Assembly: GCA_015146655.1 (NCBI GenBank)
Contig: VKHL01000230.1
Location: forward strand, 1 to 32,964
Origin: Ochromonas danica
Lineage: Eukaryota > Sar > Chrysophyceae > Chromulinales > Chromulinaceae
Direction: 5' to 3'
Length of the DNA stretch: 32,964 nucleotides
The notes below the pieces were generated by a model. The model ran no database searches and was not told the origin of the DNA. It worked only from the letters and a program-made list of their open reading frames with translations. A program made the position numbers and the translations under genes. Shown piece by piece: positions 1 to 9,780 of the stretch (position 1 is its first letter; the number at the start of each line of letters is the position of its first letter).

Positions 1-3000
1 CTGCCACGAAGAGACGCCTCCTCCGGCCCACGCATTGCCCCAGCTACACACCTTCCCATCCCTTCTCCACGCCGCATAAGCGCCGCTAGACGCAGCTGCG
101 ATCCCCAACACTCCGCTTGACACATAACGTGCACAAGACGACGACACCTCGCCACCATGACTGGCTGCTCCGAACGATACCACTCCTCCTGTCTTGTTCA
201 CACCAGCGAACGACACATCCGTGCTCACTAACCACACCAAACCCCACCAGCTCACCCCACCCAACACACTCACATTCATACTCTCAACCCCACACGACAC
301 ATGCTGCTCCCACCCTGAGATCGACACCTCCGATCCCCAAGCTGCGAAACGACCATCCCGCAGCAAACCCACATACCCATTCTTGCTCGCGATCACCGCC
401 GTCATGTTCAACTCAGCTTCCAACTCAGACAGATTCGATGAAGTCTCACACAGCTTCGACCTCACGTTGAACACTGTGAGCGAACCATCCTGCTTCTGCT
501 TCTGCTTCACCTTCTCATCCCCTTCCCACCACCACACCGTGCCAGAAACATTCCAAGCCACCATCCCACTCAAGCTTCTTGGACGGTAACTCGGAGAAGA
601 TCGAAGCATCTCTCTCAAGCTGCTCACATCCACGGTGGGGAAAGAGGAAGGCTGTGTAGAGGGCTGACTAGAAGGATGGACCGAGGGTTGGCTGGAAGGC
701 TGTGAAGAAGGTCTAGCAGATGGTTGAGAAGAAGGTCGAGAGGATGGCTGTGTAGAGGGTTGACTAGAAGGATGGACCGAGGGTTGGCTGGAAGGTTGCG
801 AAGTAGGTACAGCAGAGGGTTGAGAAGAAGGTCGGGAGGAAGGCTGAGTACTGGGCTGACTCGACGGTGAAGAACTGGGGGTCGAAGTCGGCTGACCCGA
901 TGGTTGGCAAGATGGGAGAGAGGAAGGCTGGCAACTGGGTCGACTTGAAGGTTGGCTGCTTGGCTCACTAGTCGGCTGTGTAGAAGGTTTGGCCGATGGT
1001 TGTCCCGACGGACAGCAACTGGGCTGGCCAGTGGGCCCAACAGAAGGCTGAGCAGAAGGTTGAGCTGAGGGTTGGGAAGATGGTTGAGAGGTCGGTTGGG
1101 AAGATGGTAGAGATGATGGTTGGCAGCTTGGTTGCCCTGATGGCTCGGAGCTCGGTTGCACTGTAGGCTGAGATGATGGCTGACTGCTAGGATTACATGT
1201 GGGCACAGCCGTGGGTTCTCCCGTTGGTAGGGAAGATGGTTGAGAGGTCGGTTGGGAAGATGGTAGAGATGTTGGTTGGCAGCTCGGTTGTCCTGATGGC
1301 TCGGAGCTCGGTTGCACTGTAGGCTGAGATGATGGCTGACTACTAGGATTACATGTGGGCTCAGCCGTGGGTTGTCTCGTAGGACGGGAAGATGGTTGAG
1401 AGGTCGGTTGGGAAGATGGTAGAGATGTTGGTTGGCAGCTTGGTTGTCCTGATGGCTCGGAGCTCGGTTGCACTGTAGGCTGAGATGATGGCTGACTACT
1501 AGGATTACATGTGGGCTCAGCCGTGGGTTGTCTCGTAGGACGGGAAGATGGTTGAGAGGTCGGTTGGGAAGATGGTAGAGATGTTGGTTGGCAGCTTGGT
1601 TGTCCTGATGGCTCGGAGCTCGGTTGCACTGTAGGCTGAGATGATGGCTGACTACTAGGATTACATGTGGGCTCAGCCGTGGGTTGTCTCGTAGGACGGG
1701 AAGATGGTTGAGAGGTCGGTTGGGAAGATGGTAGAGATGTTGGTTGGCAGCTTGGTCGACATGTTGGCACACAGCTCGGTTGCACTGTAGGCTGAGATGA
1801 TGGCTGACTACTAGGATTACATGTGGGCTCAGCGGTGGGTTGTCTCGTAGGACGGGACGATGGTAGAGAGGTCGGTTGGGAAGATGGTAGAGATGTTGGT
1901 TGACAGCTTGGTTGCACTGTAGGCTGAGATGATGGTTGGGTGCTTGGTTGAGAGGTGGGTTGAGAGGTTGGCTTAGGAGATGGTTTGGGACTTGGACGCG
2001 GTGTTGGAGATTTGGTAGGTAATGGGGATGGAGCTATGGTTGGCATCCTTGTTGGAGACGCCGTATCGGTAGTCAAGTAGATAGAAACCTGTGCATAACA
2101 ATAATCAAATTCGTAGCACCCTTCCCATATATACACGGTAGTACAAGAAGGAAGCTTAAAGTCACCGCACGGATTTCCACATGTTCTGTACTCATAACCA
2201 CTGCTGTTTCTAAAGTGCAAATACAACCAACCACCTTCGTTGATAATGTTGAAGCTAGTTTTGTATCCCGGACAAAGTGTAAAGGTACAAATGTAGGCCC
2301 TAGAATTAGTCCCAAAACCGGTATCGCCAGTGGAGTAAGCTGGACACGCAACCCACTGGTTAAGTTTCAATTCGATTGAAGATGTGCGGGAAGTGGGCTG
2401 ACTTGTTGGTTGAGAGGTGGGATGGCAAGATGGGCTGCTAGGGTGAGATGAAGGCTGTGCAGATGGCTGGGTGGGTTGGGTGGTAGGCTGACATGATGGT
2501 TGGGTGGTAGGCTGACGTGAGGGTTGGGTGGTAGGCTGACGTGAAGGTTGGGTGGTAGGCTGACGTGAGGGTTGGGTGGTAGGTTGGGAAGATGGGGCAG
2601 CTGAGGGAGATGATGGCTCATATGTGGGCTGGGCGGTAGGTTGAGAGGAGGGTCGAGAGGAGGGTGGCGAACTGGCCGCTGAAGTCGGCTGAGGAGAGGG
2701 GAATGCTGTGGGTAAAGCCGATGGCTGCATGGAAGGTTGAGAAGAAGGATAGCCACTAGGCGTACTCGAGGGTTGAGAGGAAAGACAGCCAGATGGTTTA
2801 TTCGAGGGTTGCGAGGATGGTTGACTCGTTGGCTGGCCAGAAGGATGAGAAGAAGGCTCTTGGCTTGGTTGTGCGGAGGGTTGGGCCGTGGGGATTTCGG
2901 TAGGCTGAGATGATGGCTGACTGCTAGGATTACATGTGGGCTCAGCCGTGGGTTGTCTCGTTGGTTGGGAAGATGGTTGAGAGGTCGGTTGGCAGCTTGG

Positions 3001-3873
3001 TTCTACGGTTGGCGTTGATGTTGGTTGAGTGCTTGGTTGAGATGTGGGTTGGGAGGTTGTGTTGGGACTAGGATACGGTATTGGAGAAGGAGCTATGGTT
3101 GGCCTTCTTGTATCGACGGCCAATAATATTGAAGCCTGCGCAGAACAAGACAAATTTTTGTAGCACCCTTCCCATAAATACACGGTAGTACAATTTGACA
3201 AAGGAAGCTTAAAGGCACGAGGGTAATTTGTATCGTCGTATGCTGAGTACTCATGGCCAAAGCTGTTTCTAACGCGCCAATACGCCAACCCATCTGTGTT
3301 ATACTTTACGAAAAATTCATATCCGGGACAAACAGTAAAGGTACAAATGTAGGTCATAGAATTAGTCCCATTATTGGTATTGCCAGTGGAATAAGCTGGA
3401 CACGCAGCATACTGGTTAACTTTCAATTCGATTGAAGAAGTGCGGGAAGTGGGCTGACTTGTTGGTTGAGAGCTGGGACAGCAAGATGGGCTGCTTGGTT
3501 GAGAGGACGGCTGTGCAGATGGCTGGGTGGGTTGGGTGGTAGGCTGACATGATGGTTGGGTGGTAGGTTGGGAAGATGGCTGAGAAGGTTTGGTGGAAGG
3601 ACGTAAAGATGGTCCAGCTGAGGGAGATGATGGCTCATATGTGGGCTGGGCTGTAGGTTGGGAAGACGGCTGAGAAGAAGGTTGGGTGGAAGGGTGAGTC
3701 GAAGGCTGTGCTGAAGGAAGACTGGATGGTTCAGTGGTTGATTGCGAAGAAGAAGAAGAGGCAGCAGCAGAGGTGGCAGCTATTAAGGTGGCTGAAGAAG
3801 TGCCCAGAGTCCCCCATGTCAAAGCCAAGAGAAGTAGTAGAACTGTTAACACTCCTCCTCCCATTATTCTCAT
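1..3873 (-). CDS. Giant secreted PSxQP-repeat / Cys-rich / RCC1-like protein, left copy (3' end outside window)
   Basis: I read the minus frame from the ATG at 3871-3873 to base 1 and found no in-frame stop, so at least 1,291 codons are open and the C-terminus lies off the left edge. The frame at base 1 matches the right-hand paralogue at its residue 1069, which predicts about 1,580 aa in all. Layout: signal peptide with a Leu-rich core (about 1-25); PSSQPS/PTxQPS repeats; Cys-rich domain A (about 143-256, six Cys); more repeats; Cys-rich domain B (about 495-608, eight Cys); a long stalk with 52-residue super-repeats; then RCC1-like repeats from about residue 1,082. Both Cys-rich domains keep an NCT glycosylation sequon and an E-G-C motif. 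A secreted or surface/wall role is inferred from the leader and the Ser/Thr/Pro-rich stalk. The precise function is unknown. The RCC1-like part is almost identical to the right copy, which indicates recent duplication or gene conversion. Confidence 0.85.
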   Translation of the reverse strand, partial: MRIMGGGVLTVLLLLLALTWGTLGTSSATLIAATSAAASSSSSQSTTEPSSLPSAQPSTHPSTQPSSQPSSQPTAQPTYEPSSPSAGPSLRPSTKPSQPSSQPTTQPSCQPTTQPTQPSAQPSSQPSSPSCCPSSQPTSQPTSRTSSIELKVNQYAACPAYSTGNTNNGTNSMTYICTFTVCPGYEFFVKYNTDGLAYWRVRNSFGHEYSAYDDTNYPRAFKLPLSNCTTVYLWEGCYKNLSCSAQASILLAVDTRRPTIAPSPIPYPSPNTTSQPTSQPSTQPTSTPTVEPSCQPTSQPSSQPTRQPTAEPTCNPSSQPSSQPTEIPTAQPSAQPSQEPSSHPSGQPTSQPSSQPSNKPSGCLSSQPSSTPSGYPSSQPSMQPSALPTAFPSPQPTSAASSPPSSRPSSQPTAQPTYEPSSPSAAPSSQPTTQPSRQPTTQPSRQPTTQPSRQPTTQPSCQPTTQPTQPSAQPSSHPSSPSCHPTSQPTSQPTSRTSSIELKLNQWVACPAYSTGDTGFGTNSRAYICTFTLCPGYKTSFNIINEGGWLYLHFRNSSGYEYRTCGNPCGDFKLPSCTTVYIWEGCYEFDYCYAQVSIYLTTDTASPTRMPTIAPSPLPTKSPTPRPSPKPSPKPTSQPTSQPSTQPSSQPTVQPSCQPTSLPSSQPTSLPSSRPTRQPTAEPTCNPSSQPSSQPTVQPSCVPTCRPSCQPTSLPSSQPTSQPSSRPTRQPTAEPTCNPSSQPSSQPTVQPSSEPSGQPSCQPTSLPSSQPTSQPSSRPTRQPTAEPTCNPSSQPSSQPTVQPSSEPSGQPSCQPTSLPSSQPTSQPSSRPTRQPTAEPTCNPSSQPSSQPTVQPSSEPSGQPSCQPTSLPSSQPTSQPSSLPTGEPTAVPTCNPSSQPSSQPTVQPSSEPSGQPSCQPSSLPSSQPTSQPSSQPSAQPSAQPSVGPTGQPSCCPSGQPSAKPSTQPTSEPSSQPSSRPSCQPSSLPSCQPSGQPTSTPSSSPSSQPSTQPSSRPSSQPSAVPTSQPSSQPSVHPSSQPSTQPSSRPSSQPSARPSSQPSSQPSVHPSSQPSTQPSSFPTVDVSSLREMLRSSPSYRPRSLSGMVAWNVSGTVWWWEGDEKVKQKQKQDGSLTVFNVRSKLCETSSNLSELEAELNMTAVIASKNGYVGLLRDGRFAAWGSEVSISGWEQHVSCGVESMNVSVLGGVSWWGLVWLVSTDVSFAGVNKTGGVVSFGAASHGGEVSSSCARYVSSGVLGIAAASSGAYAAWRRDGKVCSWGNAWAGGGVSSWQ
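1099..1930 (-). repeat. 156-bp coding tandem repeat, left copy
   Basis: A 156-bp unit (52 codons, 13 tetrapeptides of the type PSSQ/PTxQ) recurs. The marker TTGCACTGTAGGCTGAGATG appears near 1313, 1469, 1625 and 1781. Units differ mainly at QPTRQPTAEPT and the following CNPSSQ block. The period is a multiple of three, so gain or loss of units keeps the frame. Boundaries are approximate. Confidence 0.85.
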
Positions 3874-4010
3874 GATGCTTGAGGTGTACGAGAGATATAG
3901 TATTTTACTTGATACACACCGAGAAATGACAAAGACTTTCTTCTCTCATTTATTTTCTCTATTCTATTTCTCTTTTTTCTTCTTTTCTTTCTTCTTGCTT
4001 TTTGTCAACA
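3874..4010 (-). promoter_or_regulatory. Duplicated 5' flank of the left repeat-protein gene
   Basis: The roughly 135 bases before the start codon nearly match those before the right copy (9781-9925), including the run acgagagatatagtatttta and a pyrimidine-rich tract. The match stops shortly after the shared cagacagaacttctttatt. The upstream region was therefore duplicated with the gene and probably holds the core promoter and 5' UTR. A TATA-like ACTATATC lies on the minus strand about 25-30 bases before the ATG. No transcription data support an exact start. Confidence 0.5.
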
Positions 4011-5691
4011 GACAGAACTTCTTTATTGTTTTGGTTGATGCGAATCTTATGGGAGCAAGGGTGCAGGCCACACGATTGCGCCATATGGTGTGCGCCACGG
4101 CCAACTAAGGTGGAAGTAGGCCATATGGCCCAGTGACCCTTTCCTTCAAACAAACAAATTATAACCGAATTCAATTAAAATTTTAATTGAAAGAATGATT
4201 TCCTGCTCGTGTGGGTGTCTTAGATGAGCTTGTAATGGGAGGGTTAGAACATGAAATTCTGCTGTCTTGCTCTTCGATCTATTGAGATAATAGAGAGACA
4301 TGGTAAAGTGGATCAGTCAATCAATCCGGATCTTTTTCAGGTGGAGAGTAATCTCTCTCTGTGTCATTTCCATAACCCACAGGAATTGACAGTAAGGATG
4401 GGGGAATAACAATGTTGGAAATGCTGAGTATCTTAGTGATAGAGAGAGAATTCTCTCATTAACATCTCACTATGGGATACCTTCGAATGTCATGTCATGA
4501 AAGTCATGTCATGGGATGTCATGTCATATACAACCTCTTAAGAAAGCATGTCTCTAGTTTACGAGATCTCACTTATAATATGATAGAAGGAATGGTATGG
4601 ATTACACTCACCCTCACTGAGAATAGAATTCATCTGAGGGTGTTGACCACCACATCTTTAGCAAACAACTCTTCACTGATTGTTGTCTAATATCCTATTT
4701 CTCTTCAGCTGGAGACGTTTTGGAGACTCTGATGCTTAACATTAGCATCCCTTTGAATAGTCTCAGTCTTGGCAATACACTGAACTTCGGATCATGATGA
4801 CATAACTATAATGCACAACAATAAGAAGAACGATTACATATTTCATCAAAAGACATGCGTGAGTGAGTCTATATCTGACTTGGAGTATTCGGTATTAGGA
4901 GATGGCTGTTGTAGAATTGTTTTGTTTATTGGTGTTGAGTGTTGTTAATTGGTTTACCTGATGATCAAATGTGGTGGAATAGCAGTTTGTTGATTCCTCT
5001 GGTGAGATTCTGGATAGTCTACGTTATTGAAATTGCTTTGTGATCTGATATAGCGATGCTTTCTCATCAAATTGTTGACTGCATTGACACATGGTTAGAC
5101 AAATTGATGTTCCATATTGCCTAAATCAGGACGTTCCTCTTTGTTGCTCATTGTTGATATCACTCATACTAGCCTGGGCTCTATCTGCTAGATGAACATT
5201 GTCTGTCTTGATGATTTGATTTGATTTGATTTGATTGTTACTAAAAAATACTTCACACAAGAGGTTACAAAGCTTGAAATCAAACAACACACGCTTCTTC
5301 CACTTCGATTTCATCTCAAAACAGAAGTCACCTTTCGAAGAAGAAGCCTGTGAATCAGAGGATTACTTAATAAGAACAGCATGATTAAAAGAGCATAGCG
5401 AATGACGCGCTACTCAAGTAGCAGAAATAGAACAAGACAGAAGCACCAAAGGGTACTAAACAATTCAACAATAGAGTTACAAGACAGAAAACAAAGAAAA
5501 AATCTATTGTATGACATTATGGCATTGTATGATATAATGGTAGTAATGTCAACGACGATCATACTGCTTTAAACTACACCTCAAGTCCTTTTCCTTCACA
5601 GTATCAATAAATCAACTCTTTGGAACAGAGAAACAGAAAAAGAGCAGAATTGCAATGCAGTGCTGAACTAATTGCAATGCTAAACAAAAAA
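4011..5691. other. Intergenic spacer between the tandem repeat-protein genes
   Basis: No convincing gene. The spacer is AT-rich and holds the 3' flank of the right copy and the distal 5' flank of the left copy. Small features are repeated catgtcatg words at about 4488-4530, five tandem GATTT units at 5213-5236, and a GGCCATATGGCC-like palindrome near 4119-4130. Short ORFs here (for example 4472-4690 and 5126-5314) resemble no family I recognise. Confidence 0.6.
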
Positions 5692-8600
5692 TCACATCAA
5701 ATCATCCCACTTCATCGAAGACGCACTTGACACTGACAGTGAACTCACTGAACTGCCATCAACAAACACACCATTATTTCCCCACCCCACCAACAACCCA
5801 TCCGACCTCACCGCCATAAACGACAGCTTGCCACCATGCAACTCCACCACACCTCCTCCCAGCAACCACGACACGGAAGACATGTCTCCTCCATACCCAC
5901 CATGACCCCAAGATAACACACTGCCATCCTGCCTCAACGCTGCAAACGCTCCTTGAGAAGACACCACCTTCTGCACTCCACTCGACGCCCACAACCTCTC
6001 CTCCTCAGACATCTCGCCTCCATACCCACTGTCTCCCCACACCCTCACCTCACCTCCTTCGCGCCAAGCAGCAAATGCTCGATCCGAGCTCACCAATCTC
6101 ACCTCCCCGACTCCCACTCCTTCTCCAGACGTGCTCTTGAAAGCAGAAGAAACAGAACTGCAGTTCCCTCCATAGCTAGATCGACCCCAACAATACAAAC
6201 CACCTACAGATGTCAACACTGACACCGACCCGCGATTGCACTCGATATACACCACTTCCTCCTCATACAACGCGGTCGACACTGACTCGGGAATTACTCC
6301 ACCCACATCCGACTTACCCCACGCCACGATCTGACCTCGACCTTCCGCCTTCACTCCCACAAACACTTGACTACCCGATACCAACCACGATAACCGAGGA
6401 AGATCCGCTGGAGCACACCCACCATAGTAACAATTCCCCCAACTCACCACATACCCATTGCCTCGCAACGCCGCGAACGCTGCCTCCGACGCCACGATCA
6501 TCTTCACATCATGAAGGGAATCACTCACATTCAACCTCACATGTTTCCCTCCAACACCCTTCAGCGATCCATCCTGCCACGAAGAGACGCCTCCTCCGGC
6601 CCACGCATTGCCCCAGCTACACACCTTCCCATCTCTTCTCCACGCCGCATAAGCGCCGCTAGACGCAGCTGCGATCCCCAACACTCTGCTGGACACATAA
6701 GGTGCACAAGACGATGACACCTCGCCACCATGGCTTGCTGCTCCGAACGACACCACTCCTCCTGTCTTGTTCACACCAGCGAACGACACATCCGTGCTCA
6801 CCAACCACACCAAACCCCACCAGCTCACCCCACCCAACACACTCACATTCACACTCTCAACCCCACACGACACATGCCTCTCCCACCCTGAGATCGACAC
6901 CTCCGATCCCCACGCCGCGAAACGACCATCCCGCAACAAACCCACATACCCATTCTTGCTCGTGATCACCGCCGTCAAGTTCAACTCAGCTTCCAACTCA
7001 GACATATTCGATGAAGTCTCACACAGCTTCGACCTCACGTTGAACACTGTGAGCGAACCATCCTGCTTCTGCTTCTGCTTCACCTTCTCATCCCCTTCCC
7101 ACCACCACACCGTGCCAGAAACATTCCAAGCCACCATCCCACTCAAGCTTCTTGGACGGTAGCTCGGAGAAGATCGAAGCATCTCTCTCAAGCTGCTCAC
7201 ATCCCCAGTGGGGAAAGAGGATGGCTGGGCAGAGGGCTGACTCGAAGGATGGACCGAGGGTAGGCTGGAAGGCTGTGAAGAAGGTCTCCCCGAGGGCTGA
7301 GAAGAAGGTCGAGAGGATGGCTGTGTAGAGGGTTGACTAGAGGGATGGATGGAGGGTTGGCTGGAAGGGTGTGAAGAAGGTATAGCAGAGGGTTGAACAG
7401 ATGGTTGGGAGGAAGGTTGAGTACTGGGCTGACTCGACGGTGACGAACTGGGAGTCGAAGAGGGCTGACCTGATGGCTGGCAAGATGGGAGGGAGGAAGG
7501 TTGGCAACTGGGCTGACTTGAAGGTTGGCTGCTTGGCTCATTAGACGGCTTTGTAGAAGGTTTGGCCGATGGATGTCCCGATGGACGGCAACTGGGTTGG
7601 CCAGTGGGCCCAACAGAAGGCTGAGCAGAAGGTTGAGCTGAGGGTTGGGAAGATGGTTGAGAGGTTGATTGGGAAGATGGTAGAGATGTTGGTTGGCAGC
7701 TTGGTTGACCTGATGGTTCGGGGCTCAGTTGCGCTGTAGGCTGAGATGATGGCTGGCTGCTAGGATTACATGTGGGCTCAGCCGTGGGCTGTCTCGTTGG
7801 TTGGGAAGATGGTTGAGAGGTCGGTTGGGAAGATGGTAGAGATGTTGGTTGGCAGCTTGGTTGCCCTGATGGCTCGGAGCTCGGTTGCACTGTAGGCTGA
7901 GATGATGGCTGGCTGCTAGGATTACATGTGGGTTCAGCGGTGGGTTGTCTCGTAGGACGGGAAGATGGTTGAGAGGTCGGTTGGGAAGATGGTAGAGATG
8001 TTGGTTGGCAGCTTGGTTGACCTGATGGTTGGGAGCTCGGTTGCACTGTAGGCTGAGATGATGGCTGGCTGCTAGGATTACATGTGGGCTCAGCCGTGGG
8101 TTGTCTCGTAGGACGGGAAGATGGCTGAGAGGTCGGTTGGGAAGATGGTAGAGATGTAGCTTGGCAGCTTGGTTGACATGTTGGCACACAGCTTGGTTGC
8201 ACTGTAGGCTGAGATGATGGCTGACTGCTAGGATACCTTGTTGGCTCAGCGGTGGGTTGTCTTGTTGGTTGGGAAGATGGTTGAGAGGTCGGTTGGGAAG
8301 ATGGTAGAGATGTTGGTTGGCAGCTTGGTTGACCTGATGGCTCGGAGCTCGGTTGCACTGTAGGCTGAGATGATGGCTGGCTGCTAGGATACCTTGTTGG
8401 CTCAGCGGTGGGTTGTCTTGTTGGTTGGGAAGATGGTTGAGAGGTCGGTTGGGAAGATGGTAGAGATGTTGGTTGGCAGCTTGGTTGACCTGATGGCTCG
8501 GAGCTCGGTTGCACTGTAGGCTGAGATGATGGCTGGCTGCTAGGATACCTTGTTGGCTCAGCGGTGGGTTGTCTTGTTGGTTGGGAAGATGGTTGAGAGG

Positions 8601-9780
8601 TCGGTTGGGAAGATGGTAGAGATGTAGGTTGGCAGCTTGGTTGTACGGTTGGCTGAGATGATGGTTGGGTGCTTGGTTGAGAGGTGGGTTGAGAGGTTGG
8701 CTTAGGAGATGGTCTGAGACTTGGACGCGGTGTTGGAGATTTGGTAGGTAATGGGGAAGGAGCTATGGTTGGCGTCATTGTTGGAGACGCCGAATCGACG
8801 GCCAAGTAGATGTTTACCTGTGCAGAACAAGAATAGGCATAGATACACCCTTCCCATATATACATGGTAGTACAATTTGACAAAGGAAATTTATAGGTAT
8901 CACGGCACGGACTTCCACAATTTCTGTACTCATAACCACTGCTGTTTCTAAATCGCACATACGCCGTACCTTCGCTGACAATGTTTAGGCTAATTTTGTA
9001 TCCCGGACAAAGAGTAAAGGTGCAAATGTAAGCTATGGAATTAGTCCCCCAATTGGTATTGGCAGTGGAGTAAAATGGACACGCAACCCACTGGTCCAGT
9101 TTCAATTTGATTGCAGAAGTGCGGGAAGTGGGCTGACTTGTTGGTTGAGAGCTGGGACAGCAAGAAGGGCTGCTTGGGTGAGAGGTCGGCTGTGCAGATG
9201 GCTGGGTGGGCTGGGTTGTCGGCTGACTTGATGGTTGGGTGGTAGGTTGGGAAGATGGCTGAGAAGAAGGTTGGCTGGAAGGACGTGAAGATGGTATACC
9301 TGAGGGAGAGGATGGCTGATATGTGGGCTGGGCTGTCGGTTGAGAGGAGGGTGGCGAACTGGCCGTTGAAGTCGGCTGAGGAGACGGGAATGCAGTTGGT
9401 AAAGCCGATGGCTGCGTGGAAGGTTGAGAAGAAGGTTGAGAAGAAGGATAGCCACTAGGCGTACTCGAGGGTTGAGAGGAAAGACAGCCAGATGGTTCAT
9501 TCGAGGGTTGCGAGGATGGTTGACTCGTTGGTTGGCCGGAAGGTTGAGAAGAAGGCTCTTGGCTTGGTTGTGCGGAGGGTTGGGCCGTGGGGATGTCGGT
9601 AGGCTGAGTCGAAGGCTGTGCTGAAGGAAGACTGGATGGTTCATTGGTTGATTGCGAAGAAGAAGAAGAGGCAGGAGAGGTGACAGCTGATAAGGTGGCT
9701 GAAGAAGTGCCCAGAGTCCCCCATGTCAAAGCCAAGAGAAGTAGTAGAACTGTTAACACTCCTCCTCCCATTATTCTCAT
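5692..9780 (-). CDS. Giant secreted PSxQP-repeat / Cys-rich / RCC1-like protein, right copy (complete)
   Basis: A single open frame of 1,362 aa without introns. Residues 1-24 form a classic signal peptide (MRIMGGGVLTVLLLLLALTW). A PSSQPS/PTxQPT repeat stalk follows to about residue 222, then one Cys-rich domain (about 223-330, eight Cys, NCT sequon, WEGC motif). A second, longer stalk runs to about residue 860 and contains 52-residue super-repeats. The rest (about 900-1362) holds RCC1-like repeats of the form AFAALRxDGxVxSWGxxxYGG, which should fold as a beta-propeller-like domain. Such stalk-plus-domain proteins occur in stramenopiles and are probably secreted or wall-associated. The binding partner is unknown. 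The start is set by the leader and by matching 5' flanks in both copies. It has one Cys-rich domain where the left copy has two, so the array has changed by whole-module gain or loss. Confidence 0.9.
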   Translation of the reverse strand: MRIMGGGVLTVLLLLLALTWGTLGTSSATLSAVTSPASSSSSQSTNEPSSLPSAQPSTQPTDIPTAQPSAQPSQEPSSQPSGQPTSQPSSQPSNEPSGCLSSQPSSTPSGYPSSQPSSQPSTQPSALPTAFPSPQPTSTASSPPSSQPTAQPTYQPSSPSGIPSSRPSSQPSSQPSSQPTTQPSSQPTTQPTQPSAQPTSHPSSPSCCPSSQPTSQPTSRTSAIKLKLDQWVACPFYSTANTNWGTNSIAYICTFTLCPGYKISLNIVSEGTAYVRFRNSSGYEYRNCGSPCRDTYKFPLSNCTTMYIWEGCIYAYSCSAQVNIYLAVDSASPTMTPTIAPSPLPTKSPTPRPSLRPSPKPTSQPTSQPSTQPSSQPTVQPSCQPTSLPSSQPTSQPSSQPTRQPTAEPTRYPSSQPSSQPTVQPSSEPSGQPSCQPTSLPSSQPTSQPSSQPTRQPTAEPTRYPSSQPSSQPTVQPSSEPSGQPSCQPTSLPSSQPTSQPSSQPTRQPTAEPTRYPSSQPSSQPTVQPSCVPTCQPSCQATSLPSSQPTSQPSSRPTRQPTAEPTCNPSSQPSSQPTVQPSSQPSGQPSCQPTSLPSSQPTSQPSSRPTRQPTAEPTCNPSSQPSSQPTVQPSSEPSGQPSCQPTSLPSSQPTSQPSSQPTRQPTAEPTCNPSSQPSSQPTAQLSPEPSGQPSCQPTSLPSSQSTSQPSSQPSAQPSAQPSVGPTGQPSCRPSGHPSAKPSTKPSNEPSSQPSSQPSCQPSSLPSCQPSGQPSSTPSSSPSSQPSTQPSSQPSVQPSAIPSSHPSSQPSIHPSSQPSTQPSSRPSSQPSGRPSSQPSSLPSVHPSSQPSAQPSSFPTGDVSSLREMLRSSPSYRPRSLSGMVAWNVSGTVWWWEGDEKVKQKQKQDGSLTVFNVRSKLCETSSNMSELEAELNLTAVITSKNGYVGLLRDGRFAAWGSEVSISGWERHVSCGVESVNVSVLGGVSWWGLVWLVSTDVSFAGVNKTGGVVSFGAASHGGEVSSSCAPYVSSRVLGIAAASSGAYAAWRRDGKVCSWGNAWAGGGVSSWQDGSLKGVGGKHVRLNVSDSLHDVKMIVASEAAFAALRGNGYVVSWGNCYYGGCAPADLPRLSWLVSGSQVFVGVKAEGRGQIVAWGKSDVGGVIPESVSTALYEEEVVYIECNRGSVSVLTSVGGLYCWGRSSYGGNCSSVSSAFKSTSGEGVGVGEVRLVSSDRAFAAWREGGEVRVWGDSGYGGEMSEEERLWASSGVQKVVSSQGAFAALRQDGSVLSWGHGGYGGDMSSVSWLLGGGVVELHGGKLSFMAVRSDGLLVGWGNNGVFVDGSSVSSLSVSSASSMKWDDLM
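7640..8645 (-). repeat. 156-bp coding tandem repeat, right copy
   Basis: The same 52-codon unit as in the left copy, with about six to seven copies. The marker TTGCACTGTAGGCTGAGATG recurs 156 bases apart (for example about 8040 and 8196). Two sub-types alternate by block: one reads PTRYPSSQ (about 8230-8560), the other PTCNPSSQ (about 7760-8095). The left copy carries only the CNPSSQ type, so each array has been homogenised separately. Confidence 0.85.

Noticed and set aside
624-1772. 382-aa minus ORF rich in NHLPxxRDNPRL-type repeats
   Set aside because: It is the shifted frame of the 156-bp coding repeat. The true frame (PSSQPTSQPS) is open from 3873 to base 1. The same applies to 2367-2756, 3423-3638, 7197-7613, 7725-8189 and 9102-9644.
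6210-7162. Plus-strand ORFs opposite the RCC1-like region (6210-6662, 6702-6965, 6767-7162; also 117-589)
   Set aside because: Pro/His/Ser/Thr-rich antisense shadows of the minus-strand coding sequence, present in both paralogues simply because the DNA is duplicated.
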